DNA of 64,000 nt from Archivesica marissinica (lineage: Eukaryota > Mollusca > Bivalvia > Venerida > Vesicomyidae), in contig CM026397.1 in the NCBI GenBank assembly GCA_014843695.1, positions 40,448,651-40,512,650 on the forward strand. Direction: 5' to 3'. Positions within the stretch are counted from its first letter, which is position 1. The number at the start of each line of letters is the position of its first letter. Below the pieces are notes generated by a model that ran no database searches, was not told the origin of the DNA, and saw nothing but the letters and a program-made list of their open reading frames with translations. Of this stretch, positions 49,505 to 63,911 are shown piece by piece. The position numbers and the translations under genes are program-made.

Positions 49505-51693
49505 GATGAATTGTTTGAAATACTAGATGTTTGTACAAAACTAACAAGAGATGAAAACATAGATATTGATGTATTTGTTGATGTATTTGTAATACTAGAT
49601 GTTTGTACAAAACTAACAAGAGATGAAAACATAGATATTGATGTATTTGTTGATGTATTTGTAATACTAGATGTTTGTACAAAACTAACAAGAGATGAAA
49701 ACATAATAGATATTGATGTATTTGTTGATGTATTTGTAATACTAGATGTTTGTACAAAACTAACAAGAGATGAGAACACAGTTTGTGATGTATTTGTTGA
49801 TGTATTTGTAATACTAGATGTTTGTACAAAACTAACAAGAGATGAGAACACAGTTTGTGATGTATTTGTTGATGTATTTGTAATACTAAATGTTTGTACA
49901 AAACTAACAAGAGATGAGAATACAGTTTGTGATGTATTTGTTGATGTATTTGTAATACTAAATGTTTGTACAAAACTAACAAGAGATGAGAACACAGTTT
50001 GTGATGTATTTGTTGATGTATTTGTAATACTAAATGTTTGTACAAAACTAACAAGAGATGAGAACACAGTTTGTGATGTATTTGTTGATGTATTTGTAAT
50101 ACTAAATGTTTGTACAAAACTAACAAGAGATGAGAACACAGTTTGTGATGTATTTGTTGATGTATTTGTAATACTAGATGTTTGTACAAAACTAACAAGA
50201 GATGAGAACACAGTTTGTGATGTATTTGTTGATGTATTTGTAATACTAGATGTTTGTACAAAACTAACAAGAGATGAGAACACAGTTTGTGATGTATTTG
50301 TTGATGTATTTGTAATACTAGATGTTTGTACAAAACTAACAAGAGATGAGAACACAGTTTGTGATGTATTTGTTGATGTATTTGTAATACTAGATGTTTG
50401 TACAAAACTAATAAGAGATGAGAACACAGTTTGTGATGTATTTGTTGATGTATTTGTAATACTAGATGTTTGTACAAAACTAACAAGAGATGAGAACACA
50501 GTTTGTGATGTATTTGTTGATGTATTTGTAATACTAGATGTTTGTACAAAACTAACAAGAGATGAGAACACAGTTTGTGATGTATTTGTTGATGTATTTG
50601 TAATACTAAATGTTTGTACAAAACTAACAAGAGATGAGAACACAGTTTGTGATGTATTTGTTGATGTATTTGTAATACTAGATGTTTGTACAAAACTAAC
50701 AAGAGATGAGAACACAGTTTGTGATGTATTTGTTGATGTATTTGTAATACTAAATGTTTGTACAAAACTAACAAGAGATGAGAACACAGTTTGTGATGTA
50801 TTTGTTGATGTATTTGTAATACTAGATGTTTGTACAAAACTAACAAGAGATGAGAACACAGTTTGTGATGTATTTGTTGATGTATTTGTAATACTAGATG
50901 TTTGTACAAAACTAACAAGAGATGAGAACACAGTTTGTGATGTATTTGTTGATGTATTTGTAATACTAGATGTTTGTACAAAACTAACAAGAGATGAGAA
51001 CACAGTTTGTGATGTATTTGTTGATGTATTTGTAATACTAGATGTTTGTACAAAACTAATAAGAGATGAGAACACAGTTTGTGATGTATTTGTTGATGTA
51101 TTTGTAATACTAGATGTTTGTACAAAACTAACAAGAGATGAGAACACAGTTTGTGATGTATTTGTTGATGTATTTGTAATACTAGATGTTTGTACAAAAC
51201 TAACAAGAGATGAGAACACAGTTTGTGATGTATTTGTTGATGTATTTGTAATACTAGATGTTTGTACAAAACTAACAAGAGATGAGAACACAGTTTGTGA
51301 TGTATTTGTTGATGTATTTGTAATACTAGATGTTTGTACAAAACTAACAAGAGATGAGAACACAGTTTGTGATGTATTTGTTGATGTATTTGTAATACTA
51401 GATGTTTGTACAAAACTAACAAGAGATGAGAACACAGTTTGTGATGTATTTGTTGATGTATTTGTAATACTAGATGTTTGTACAAAACTAACAAGAGATG
51501 AGAACACAGTTTGTGATGTATTTGTTGATGTATTTGTAATACTAGATGTTGGTACAAAACTAACAAGAGATGAGAACACAGTTTGTGATGTATTTGTTGA
51601 TGTATTTGTAATACTAAATGTTTGTACAAAACTAACAAGAGATGAGAACACAGTTTGTGATGTATTTGTTGATGTATTTGTAATACTAGATGT
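49505..51693 (+). repeat. 72-bp minisatellite running into the gap, intron 15
   Basis: About 30 units (gatgtatttgttgatgtatt, tgtaatactagatgtttgta, caaaactaacaagagatgag, aacacagtttgt). The first three units have atagatattgatgt instead of cagtttgtgatgt. The frame is open both ways because 72 is divisible by 3. The array does not end; it is cut by Ns. Confidence 0.97.
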
Positions 51694-52693
51694 NNNNNNN
51701 NNNNNNNNNNNNNNNNNNNNNNNNNNNNNNNNNNNNNNNNNNNNNNNNNNNNNNNNNNNNNNNNNNNNNNNNNNNNNNNNNNNNNNNNNNNNNNNNNNNN
51801 NNNNNNNNNNNNNNNNNNNNNNNNNNNNNNNNNNNNNNNNNNNNNNNNNNNNNNNNNNNNNNNNNNNNNNNNNNNNNNNNNNNNNNNNNNNNNNNNNNNN
51901 NNNNNNNNNNNNNNNNNNNNNNNNNNNNNNNNNNNNNNNNNNNNNNNNNNNNNNNNNNNNNNNNNNNNNNNNNNNNNNNNNNNNNNNNNNNNNNNNNNNN
52001 NNNNNNNNNNNNNNNNNNNNNNNNNNNNNNNNNNNNNNNNNNNNNNNNNNNNNNNNNNNNNNNNNNNNNNNNNNNNNNNNNNNNNNNNNNNNNNNNNNNN
52101 NNNNNNNNNNNNNNNNNNNNNNNNNNNNNNNNNNNNNNNNNNNNNNNNNNNNNNNNNNNNNNNNNNNNNNNNNNNNNNNNNNNNNNNNNNNNNNNNNNNN
52201 NNNNNNNNNNNNNNNNNNNNNNNNNNNNNNNNNNNNNNNNNNNNNNNNNNNNNNNNNNNNNNNNNNNNNNNNNNNNNNNNNNNNNNNNNNNNNNNNNNNN
52301 NNNNNNNNNNNNNNNNNNNNNNNNNNNNNNNNNNNNNNNNNNNNNNNNNNNNNNNNNNNNNNNNNNNNNNNNNNNNNNNNNNNNNNNNNNNNNNNNNNNN
52401 NNNNNNNNNNNNNNNNNNNNNNNNNNNNNNNNNNNNNNNNNNNNNNNNNNNNNNNNNNNNNNNNNNNNNNNNNNNNNNNNNNNNNNNNNNNNNNNNNNNN
52501 NNNNNNNNNNNNNNNNNNNNNNNNNNNNNNNNNNNNNNNNNNNNNNNNNNNNNNNNNNNNNNNNNNNNNNNNNNNNNNNNNNNNNNNNNNNNNNNNNNNN
52601 NNNNNNNNNNNNNNNNNNNNNNNNNNNNNNNNNNNNNNNNNNNNNNNNNNNNNNNNNNNNNNNNNNNNNNNNNNNNNNNNNNNNNNNNNNNNN
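51694..52693. other. Assembly gap, 1000 N
   Basis: Exactly 1000 N, a conventional placeholder for a gap of unknown length. The left edge is mid-unit of the 72-bp array; the right edge (taaaacataagcttgtttca) is not array. The true array length is unknown. Confidence 0.98.
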
Positions 52694-52759
52694 TAAAACA
52701 TAAGCTTGTTTCAGAAAGTAGGTCAATACATTAGTGTATTTACCTGTACTTACCTGTAT

Positions 52760-53095
52760 CCCGCAGCTATGTGGCCCACGTGTTCCATCGGGTTATGGAT
52801 GAACGATTTGGTATCTATAACCACCCGTGTGTACTCTTTAGGAATTTGTCAAATCAGTTCTTTAAACTGTTGATGCTAGACGCTGATACTATGTCTTCTA
52901 GAAGCTCGTTCCAAGATTGAACCATTCTTTGCGAACAGAAGTATTTCCTGCAATCCAGCCTACTGTGCATGACATTTAACTTTTGCACGTGTCCTCTTAG
53001 ATTAATGTAATTCCCCTCGTTCTTTATGAACATATAATCTGCTTTGATTCCTTCTCTACCTATTTTAAACAATTCCAGCATGTCGCCTATATGTC
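52760..53095 (-). pseudogene. Non-LTR retrotransposon RT C-terminal fragment
   Basis: Minus frame: MLELFKIGREGIKADYMFIK, then RGHVQKLNVMHSRLDCRKYF, then CSQRMVQSWNELLEDIVSA and SINSLKN. This R-x-x-YFxxxRVxxxWNxLP-like block is the standard C-terminus of CR1/Jockey-type ORF2. 5' truncated. Confidence 0.8.
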
Positions 53096-53560
53096 TTCAG
53101 TAGTATGTATGTCTCTTTGGCATCATGGACTGCGCATGCGTGGCGGCCATTTTGGAACGAGATCATTCATCATCATCGGATGACAGTTGACAGGTCATTA
53201 ACATAATAAGTGTTCATCAAACGAAAGCAATTTAATGTCTCTTTGGGGCCATGGACTGCGCATGCGCGGCGGCCATTTTGGGTCCTTAAATAATTATATA
53301 ATAGGTATGTATCAGACATCAAGCGAACTTTCAAATATAGGCGTCTCTTTGGGGTCATGGACTGCGCATGCGCGGCGGCCATTTTGGAACGACATCATTC
53401 ATCATCATCGGCTGACAGGTGACAGGTCATTAACATAATAATTGTTCATCAAAAGAAAGCAATTTAATGTCTCTTTGGGGGTCATGGACTGCGCATGCGC
53501 GACGGCCATTTTGGGTTCTTAAATAATTATAAAATAGGTATATATCAGACATCAAACGAA

Positions 53561-53789
53561 ATTTAGTCGTGATTGCGCAGTGGATGCGCGTTCGCTTCAG
53601 GTGCGAAAGGTCCGGAGTTCGAGCCACACTGGAGCCGTAAACGATTGTGCCCTTAGGCAAGGCATTTAAAATTCCACGTTCTCTCTCCCTCGTGGCGATG
53701 GATTCCATCAGGAATGAGGTCACGAGAGTGATTTATATAAGTTGAAATAACTTGTTTCGCAATCGAGCTAAAATAAATTTGTATAAACT
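53561..53789 (+). mobile_element. SINE family A, founder copy in the 469-bp unit
   Basis: 5'-truncated SINE A (atttagtcgtgattgcgcag ... ataaatttgtataaact), flanked by aaacgaa at 53554-53560 and 53790-53796. The empty site is visible at about 53316-53322 (aagcgaa). Confidence 0.93.
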
Positions 53790-54029
53790 AAACGAACTTT
53801 CAAATATAGGCGTCTCTTTGGGGTCATGGACTGCGCATGCGCGGCGGCCATTTTGGAACGACATCATTCATCATCATCGGCTGACAGGTGACAGGTCATT
53901 AACATAATAATTGTTCATCAAAAGAAAGCAATTTAATGTCTCTTTGGGGGTCATGGACTGCGCATGCGCGACGGCCATTTTGGGTTCTTAAATAATTATA
54001 AAATAGGTATATATCAGACATCAAACGAA

Positions 54030-54258
54030 ATTTAGTCGTGATTGCGCAGTGGATGCGCGTTCGCTTCAGGTGCGAAAGGTCCGGAGTTCGAGCCACACTG
54101 GAGCCGTAAACGATTGTGCCCTTAGGCAAGGCATTTAAAATTCCACGTTCTCTCTCCCTCGTGGCGATGGATTCCATCAGGAATGAGGTCACGAGAGTGA
54201 TTTATATAAGTTGAAATAACTTGTTTCGCAATCGAGCTAAAATAAATTTGTATAAACT
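54030..54258 (+). mobile_element. SINE family A, second amplified copy
   Basis: Same insertion as 53561-53789, 469 bp further, with the same flanks; a duplicate rather than a new insertion. Confidence 0.93.
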
Positions 54259-54498
54259 AAACGAACTTTCAAATATAGGCGTCTCTTTGGGGTCATGGAC
54301 TGCGCATGCGCGGCGGCCATTTTGGAACGACATCATTCATCATCATCGGCTGACAGGTGACAGGTCATTAACATAATAAGTGTTCATCAAAAGAAAGCAA
54401 TTTAATGTCTCTTTGGGGGTCATGGACTGCGCATGCGCGACGGCCATTTTGGGTACTTAAATAATTATAAAATAGGTATATATCAGACATCAAACGAA

Positions 54499-54727
54499 AT
54501 TTAGTCGTGATTGCGCAGTGGATGCGCGTTCGCTTCAGGTGCGAAAGGTCCGGAGTTCGAGCCACACTGGAGCCGTAAACGATTGTGCCCTTAGGCAAGG
54601 CATTTAAAATTCCACGTTCTCTCTCCCTCGTGGCGATGGATTCCATCAGGAATGAGGTCACGAGAGTGATTTATATAAGTTGAAATAACTTGTTTCGCAA
54701 TCGAGCTAAAATAAATTTGTATAAACT
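54499..54727 (+). mobile_element. SINE family A, third amplified copy
   Basis: Same insertion again, 938 bp from the first, with the same flanks. The array decays after it (caagtatatacgtctctttagg). Confidence 0.93.
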
Positions 54728-54860
54728 AAACGAACTTTCAAGTATATACGTCTCTTTAGGGTCATGGACTGAATTAATGACATATTAATGTCAAAATGAT
54801 ACATTTTTGTTCCTAATTGACTCCATCATCATGTATGTACGCACCATTAATAGCGGCTAA

Positions 54861-54985
54861 TCAGTACTAAACAATGCGTGTGAGACGCCTTGCTCAATGA
54901 CACTACATACGTGGTCTGACTGAGTATCGAACCCAGACCGTTCTATTCCAAACCCGACGCTCTACCATTGGACCACGGGCGCCAC
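54861..54985 (-). mobile_element. SINE family E, reverse
   Basis: gtgtgagacgccttgctcaa, tgacactacatacgtggtct and gaacccagaccgttctattc, ending ctctaccattggaccacgg (reverse tRNA-like head). Confidence 0.75.
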
Positions 54986-55455
54986 ATATTATGGACGAGG
55001 GGAAGAGGCAATGTGTTCCAGCTTTCTAACAAGATATTGAATTTGCATCAGTATTGTATACTTTTGCAAAATCCGCTCACACCAAAATGTTTATAATTAG
55101 GCGAGTAACATTAATATAAAACTCGTTGGCTTTCTTGTAAAACAAGACCAGAAACCAGCTCGATTGAACAAAACATTATAAGCTTGATTCAGGCTCTCAA
55201 TCAATACACTACTTCCTTCGCGTATACCACGCAGAGAACCAATTTAAAGGAAGGCGCACTTGATTTAAACATAGCGGTAACACCGCATTTTACAATGAAG
55301 ACCGATTAAATGTTTTGTTAACGTTTTATACGAAGATTCATACTCTTGCAATTAATGTTCGCATTCCATCTGCGCAAGCGTGTTACTATTGTTGTGCATA
55401 GTAAATAATTATTTAGAATTAAACTTCTGTGACCATTATAAATTTCCATTAATTC
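54986..55455 (+). other. Intron 15 interior, no recognised feature
   Basis: A/T-rich unique DNA; no array, SINE or coding signal seen. Confidence 0.5.
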
Positions 55456-55641
55456 GTACTCGAAGTTCGAGCCCCGCTGGATCCGTTACGATTGTGTCCT
55501 TAGACAAAGCATTTAAATTCCACGTTGCCTGTTTTCTCCCTCGTGGCGATGGATTCCATCAGGAATGAGGTCTCGAGAGTGATTTATATAAGTTGAAAGA
55601 ACTTGTTTCGCAATCGAGCTAAAATAAATTTGTATAAATTA
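55456..55641 (+). mobile_element. SINE family A, 5'-truncated
   Basis: Starts inside the head at tactcgaagttcgagccccg and runs to aaataaatttgtataaat. Confidence 0.88.
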
Positions 55642-55749
55642 AGAGAGTTAACTCCGTTCAAAACTAAACGCATCTTTTATAAGAGTTACTTCCCTTATAC
55701 TACTTTTAGAAACAAGGCTTCGGGTCCGGGGCAAATCATCGGGTGCCAA

Positions 55750-55858
55750 GTGTCAGCATAAATTGTCATGACGTCACTACATTTTCATGACGTCACGACG
55801 CAATACATCATTATATTTGTATTTTAAACAACTTTATAATTGCCTCGAGACTTCTTTT
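55750..55858 (+). repeat. Unexpanded copy of the element behind the 23-bp array
   Basis: tgtcagcataaattgtcatg, acgtcactac ... ttgtattttaaacaacttta then taattgcctcgagacttctt. Same outer flanks as 29965-30510 but only one internal unit. It has two TGACGTCA (CRE-like) palindromes, 22 bp apart. Confidence 0.75.
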
Positions 55859-56979
55859 AAATCGTATTTGTCTTATCGTTAACGTTATATACCAATTCAC
55901 CTAGAAATATGCATACATTACAGTTTAATTTACAAATAATAAGGATTATTCTCAGACTATCGTCCGACAACTTATAACGACGCTCACGTAATCCGACGCG
56001 TATTATGTTTTGACCTCGTTTTCAATATTTACAATATCCGGTGACGTTATTTTCATCTGCAGTGGTTGTAAACATGATACGGGATTCCCCAGACTAAATG
56101 TGGAAAAGTGAGAGATCACAAGATAATTTTTATATCAATGTTATTGCAATCAGTCTGTTTTAACAGCAAATTCCAAATGCAACTTTGTGCATTACATTAA
56201 ATAGCTAATATTTTGCAATATGCTACTGCAAACATAACAATTTGTGGTCTGTCTGCTCAGCTAAGCCCTGCGTATCGGTAGGTCACGTGACAATTGATTC
56301 ACTGTTAGGAAAGGTGTATGCGTTATATACGTTATTGCTGTGATCCTTCTGTGATAGTAAAATAGATCTCGAACTAATCAATATCTGTGCAGGCTCACAA
56401 ACGCAAGAATAAACAGTATGCAGCAACTTCTATGACCACTGTTTTTATGCATGTACGGACTACTGGGAGTGCTATAAGGACAACAGCAAGGCATAATTTC
56501 TAGTTAAATGTTATTATTTACAAATTGTTCATTTATAGTTTATATACGGCAAAACAGGGACACTTTTCCTGTTTATTAGCATAATTAAATAAAGGCATGT
56601 TGTACACTCAGTTTTAATGTAATTTAGTGATGCAGAATTAATTTTCAGGCTAGTTTGAGATGACGTATAATATATGTAATGCGCAGAGCGTGAATTAACT
56701 ATATTTAGAACGACATTAGTCAACCAATGAAATGTGTCGTAATAGACGTTTCTCGGCTCAGAGGAATTCCCAATAGCGGCATGAGTCCATGTGATATTTT
56801 GACACTAAATAAGCATAATAAGCATAATTTCTCGCGTTGAATATGTAGAAAAGGATCTATTTATACAGATAATACACTATTTACATGAGTTCATTCGTTT
56901 TATGTTATGTCATTGTTGATTCTTCGCTTAGATGCTGTCGGAACACGGTATTCAAGGATATATATTATATTATTATATA
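55859..56979 (+). other. Intron 15 interior, no recognised feature
   Basis: Unique-looking A/T-rich sequence without arrays or SINEs. I looked for the next ERCC6L2 exon (VLQQLL-like, then KVLLFS) on the plus strand and did not find it. Confidence 0.5.
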
Positions 56980-57072
56980 TTATTCCATCAGGAATGAGGT
57001 CTCGAGAGTGATTTATATAAGTTGAAACAACTTGTTTCGCAATCGAGCTAACATAAATGTGTATAAACTAAT
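56980..57072 (+). mobile_element. SINE family A, 3' fragment
   Basis: ttccatcaggaatgaggtct then cgagagtgatttatataagt and taacataaatgtgtataaac. Confidence 0.85.
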
Positions 57073-57219
57073 AGACTTGTATGCAAGTACCCTTTAACTA
57101 TTACTAGATAGCAAGATGGTGATGGGTGAGAGTGTGTGTGAGTGTACAAGTTACAGTTTTGAACATATTAATATGCCGCCTAAGGCCCGATTGAATATGA
57201 GTTCGAGTATAATGTGTTT

Positions 57220-57420
57220 GTTTTTGGATTTAACGTCGCACCAACAGCTTAGATCATAGGGTAACTTTCCGGCTATTGTTGGTGGATGAATACCATATGT
57301 CCCTTCCGTAACAATATGTATCAAATTGTTTATCCAGCGGGCGCGTCTTACATCGTGTTTCCTTCTACGTCTGGAAATACCAATTGAGGTTATATCACGC
57401 CCTTAAATAACAATTGAACA
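57220..57420 (+). other. Probable old SINE-like fragment
   Basis: ttggatttaacgtcgcacca, then catagggtaactttccggct, has the look of a dispersed metazoan repeat tail, but no second copy lies in this window to confirm it. Confidence 0.3.
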
Positions 57421-57599
57421 CTGATTGGATGGGGACTTGGAATAGGTAGTCCTTCCTATCCAAGAGTCTCTGTTTTGTACACGCAGGTTACCTTGAGTGT
57501 CTGGGAAGATATATCATATAGCTTAATCTCTCAGAGAACATAGAGCACTAGAGACTATAGACTAGAACAGTCAGAGAGTTACGAACCTGGGAAAGTATG

Positions 57600-57866
57600 A
57601 CATGCTTGAACTGATTAAAGCTGCTGGGTTTGTCACTATTCCCAAGACGTCGCTCAGTGTCCGAAACGGACATGGTACATTGTTACACTTCGGAATATAT
57701 TTAATGCACGGGTGAGTACTCGGGTAGAACCACCGACCTTCCACAGAACAGCTGGATAGCTTCTTCACATTAAATAATTCAATACCCCAGTGCGATTCGA
57801 ACATGCATCGTTGAGTGGCAAGTGATTTGAAATCAATGCCGTTAACCACTCGGCCATGGAGGCCCA
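57600..57866 (-). mobile_element. SINE family F
   Basis: On the minus strand: atggccgagtggttaacggc (Ser/Leu-tRNA-like), box B-like gttcgaatcgcactgggg, then gaagctatccagctgttctg and gtcggtggttctacccgag, ending near cccagcagctttaatcag. The clearest copy of family F. Confidence 0.8.
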
Positions 57867-58035
57867 GAGTTCGAGTTTTACAAGAAACACAATGGTTGTG
57901 TCCTTAGGTATGTCGCGTAAAGCAACTGCCTCGTTCATCTTCCCATAACGGTGGGGTCAGTAATAATGTCTTCAGAGTGGTTAGGCAAAAGTTGTAAGAG
58001 TTTGTTGAACAAATTAAGCTAATATAAATTTGAAT
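57867..58035 (+). mobile_element. SINE family A, degraded
   Basis: agagttcgagttttacaaga, ggttgtgtccttaggtatgt and agctaatataaatttgaatc keep the order of SINE A box B, the gtgcccttaggcaagg block and tail, with many changes. It abuts SINE F at 57866. Confidence 0.5.
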
Positions 58036-58104
58036 CACCAAGTTGTGTCTTAGCGGTGAGTGTCGTTAACCTTTGCGAGTATCACGGTGTGTCTAATACC
58101 TTGA

Positions 58105-58240
58105 TATGGTGCAACTATCCAACTGGCTTGCGAATCTCGGAGGATTAACCCGGCTGCCCGGTCGTGTCTGGAATACTGCTCAGTTGGGAAGCCGAGGTGT
58201 TCCCCCACGAATAGCAGTTGGAGAGTCGTAATGTGACCTT
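58105..58240 (+). mobile_element. SINE family F 3' fragment
   Basis: actatccaactggcttgcga, gtcgtgtctggaatactgct and cgaatagcagttggagagtc are shared with 40135-40310. Confidence 0.5.
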
Positions 58241-58360
58241 AGCTGGCAACACTACATTAAGCACCGACACATTTTCTAACAACTTTAGCTGTGCAATTTG
58301 CTCACCCCCTGTATAATTTTCTGTCAAAATGCACTTTCTGTCACATGCCTTAGGACCGGT

Positions 58361-58429
58361 GTAGCGTGAGCCCCGTAAGTCCGTGAGGATTGTAAGTTCG
58401 CTAGTTGCGGCTTACGGGGCTCACGCTAC
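58361..58429. repeat. Hairpin with perfect 19-bp arms
   Basis: gtagcgtgagccccgtaag at 58361-58379 and its exact reverse complement at 58411-58429, with a 31-base loop; outer acc/ggt bases extend the pairing after a bulge. G+C-rich arms in A/T-rich surroundings. Confidence 0.9.
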
Positions 58430-58984
58430 GGGTATAAGAAACATAAGTTGTGAGAATTGAAAGTCAATAACAATATCTTTCCTCCACTTTAGTTTAAAGA
58501 TTTTATTTCTCAATTATTTACAGAGATAAATGATAGTAGATAAAGGCTACTAATGAGACTCCAATTTCCAGTGTATGAGGTTTAAAAACGCTCGTGTTTG
58601 TGTATAACCATGACTTACAGAATACGCGGTCAATTGATGGAACAGCTTATTGGTATCAATCACGACACCTGTCAATCAAACTATAATGGATAATCCAATC
58701 AGCTATCGATATTTCACACATCCTCAAGTAAGCTTGTATATCCCAATACTGCAGTTTTAAGTTGATTGTAAGATTAGCCAGCTAATTTAAATGCAACCAT
58801 GAAATCGATTATGGATTAATAATCTAGATTTTATCATACAATATGACCGCCGTTGTCATTACCGAAACTGTATTAGTTAGGCCACAACTACTAAGTAGTA
58901 TTTAATATATATATAATTATCCAGCAATAACGATAATTAACACAGATTGAAGTTCACGTTAATGTGTGTGTGTGTGTGTGTGTT

Positions 58985-59225
58985 TTATGTATATTTATCA
59001 TGGCTACCGGTTGCCCATATGAGCGACGCCTCCTGAAGAAATTAGTCCTCTTAGACGTTTGGAGGATAGTGCAATGATACAGACAGAGACCCATTCCAGT
59101 CTCCTGTGGTTCTTTTACGTGCACGGTGTACAACACCGACACGATACCTTAGTTTAAAGTCCCAAACTAGACTATTAATTTTATTAGGGTCAGATGGGGG
59201 ATAGAACCTGCGATACCTGGATTAC
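58985..59225 (-). mobile_element. SINE family B, reverse
   Basis: atggctaccggttgcccata, gcgacgcctcctgaagaaat, ttggaggatagtgcaatgat and tgcacggtgtacaacaccga are the reverse of SINE B. A (GT)n run lies just left (58964-58982). Confidence 0.85.
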
Positions 59226-59351
59226 CAGTCCAGCATGGGTTTTAATGGTGTCCATATATAGTTCATAGACTATTAGTTACAAATTAACATAAGTCCTGTA
59301 GCAGATTTAATGTGGCTAGCATTATGCCACTAAATGATACATTGTATTAAC

Positions 59352-62740
<3,389 letters not shown>

Positions 62741-63537
62741 ACAACTCTTCTAAGACATGTTATGGATAATAATATCAGATATCATCTGCTTAAGAAAATG
62801 CATTAGTGATGTCCTTTATATAAAATATAATGTAAAAGTCACCATTATACAAAGAAACTAAATGATTGAAATTATAGGAATGAAATAAAATTATAATTAT
62901 GTAACTAATGAATTTTATTGAAATGCTGACCGTTATATATATATGTACTGTACATTATGAATGAATAAATATGTTTAAACCAAGTCTTCGCTGGTTCTTT
63001 TAGTGTCCAGCTTAGGCACCGACACCAGACCTCGTCAAAAAGGTCAGACGTGGATCAAGCCTACAATATCTAACCAGGATCCTTTTGATTGATTATCTAA
63101 CTTACCAGTTGGTCATGGTACCCAGTTTATCCTGTGTTCTTCTATGAATGCATTGGACGCTTGCTTAGGATCGCTGTCCTGTTGAAAATTTTGTGCTGTA
63201 GGCAATACATACTAATATCAATGTTGTATTACATTCATATATACAGTGGGCCGTCACATTTACATTACATATTTGTAAAAGCGACATTTCCAGTCTAAGC
63301 AACATGGAGGACACCACATGGAGGACACCCATATGTAGCCACACTAATAAAACACACATTCCAATATATATATATATATATACATTCCGATACATTCATA
63401 TATACATTATGATACACACACAAATATATATTCCGATACATATTTTCTGAAAATGTTAATTCTGTGATAATTGAAAGTTCCAATGAGAGACCTATCAAAG
63501 TGACCCACAGGCAACATATGAAGTGGTGAGATATCTA
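62741..63537 (+). other. A/T-rich intron DNA with a SINE B fragment
   Basis: 62990-63050 resembles the reverse of SINE B (ctggttcttttagtgtccag, ggcaccgacaccagacctcg). 63362-63382 is an (AT)n run. The rest shows nothing I recognise. Confidence 0.5.
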
Positions 63538-63911
63538 CAGTCAAACCTGTGTTAGTGGTCATCTCCACTAAGCAGCCAAACCTGTATTAAGCAGCAAGTT
63601 TCCAGATTCCCAATCGGTTGTTTTATTATATAGTTTACCTCTATTAACCCTTTCAACACTACATACCTCTCGATAGGCTCGTCATCAGGATCTGCACTTT
63701 TTGCTAGTAATATTACTATTTTTAGACAAAAATTACCTATTTTGATAAATGAACTGGTCCAAATGTAATTTCCTTATTAATTTATTGGTCTGAAAATATC
63801 ATGCACCAGTCCATGTCAGTTACTTGGTGTTGAATGGGTTAAGCAGCCACCTGTGTTAAGCAGCCACTTTCTCTGACTCCTTTGACTGGCTGCTTAAGAC
63901 AGGTTTGACTG
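63538..63911 (-). mobile_element. CAGT-type MITE split by a nested TTAA MITE
   Basis: TA (63536) then cagtcaaacctgtgttagtg; right end aagacaggtttgactg then TA (63912). Split at ctcta/TTAA/gcagcc. The uninterrupted equivalent is seen at 18911-19090. Confidence 0.92.
63648..63838 (+). mobile_element. piggyBac-like MITE, complete, TTAA target site
   Basis: 191 bp between TTAA at 63644-63647 and 63839-63842. Ends ccctttcaacact and tggtgttgaatggg. Its right end, caccagtccatgtcagttac then ttggtgttgaatggg, is one unit of the 33-bp array at 1-1498. Nested inside the MITE at 63538-63911, which shows the empty site. Confidence 0.93.

Larger units (their letters stand above)
53108..54776 (+). repeat. 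Composite tandem repeat, 469-bp unit containing a SINE
   Basis: Two sub-repeats share gtctctttggggtcatggac, tgcgcatgcgcggcggccat then tttgg. The first copy (about 53230-53342) has an uninterrupted site catcaagcgaactttcaaat. In the next three units, 469 bp apart, a SINE A sits at that site with duplicated aaacgaa. Units at about 53343, 53812 and 54281 are nearly identical, so expansion followed the SINE insertion. The three identical 97-codon minus frames are within this repeat. Confidence 0.95.

Noticed and set aside
49408..52701. Frames of more than 1000 codons on both strands
   Set aside because: The unit is 72 bp and the frames run through 1000 N translated as X. Periodicity plus gap, not coding.
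52735..52800. A next ERCC6L2 exon after the acceptor-like cccgcag at 52767
   Set aside because: The translation does not resemble the expected VLQQLL...KVLLFS region, and the stretch belongs to the tail of a minus-strand LINE fragment.
53430..54661. Three identical 97-codon minus frames
   Set aside because: They are the same frame in the three 469-bp repeat copies and run through the reverse of the SINE.
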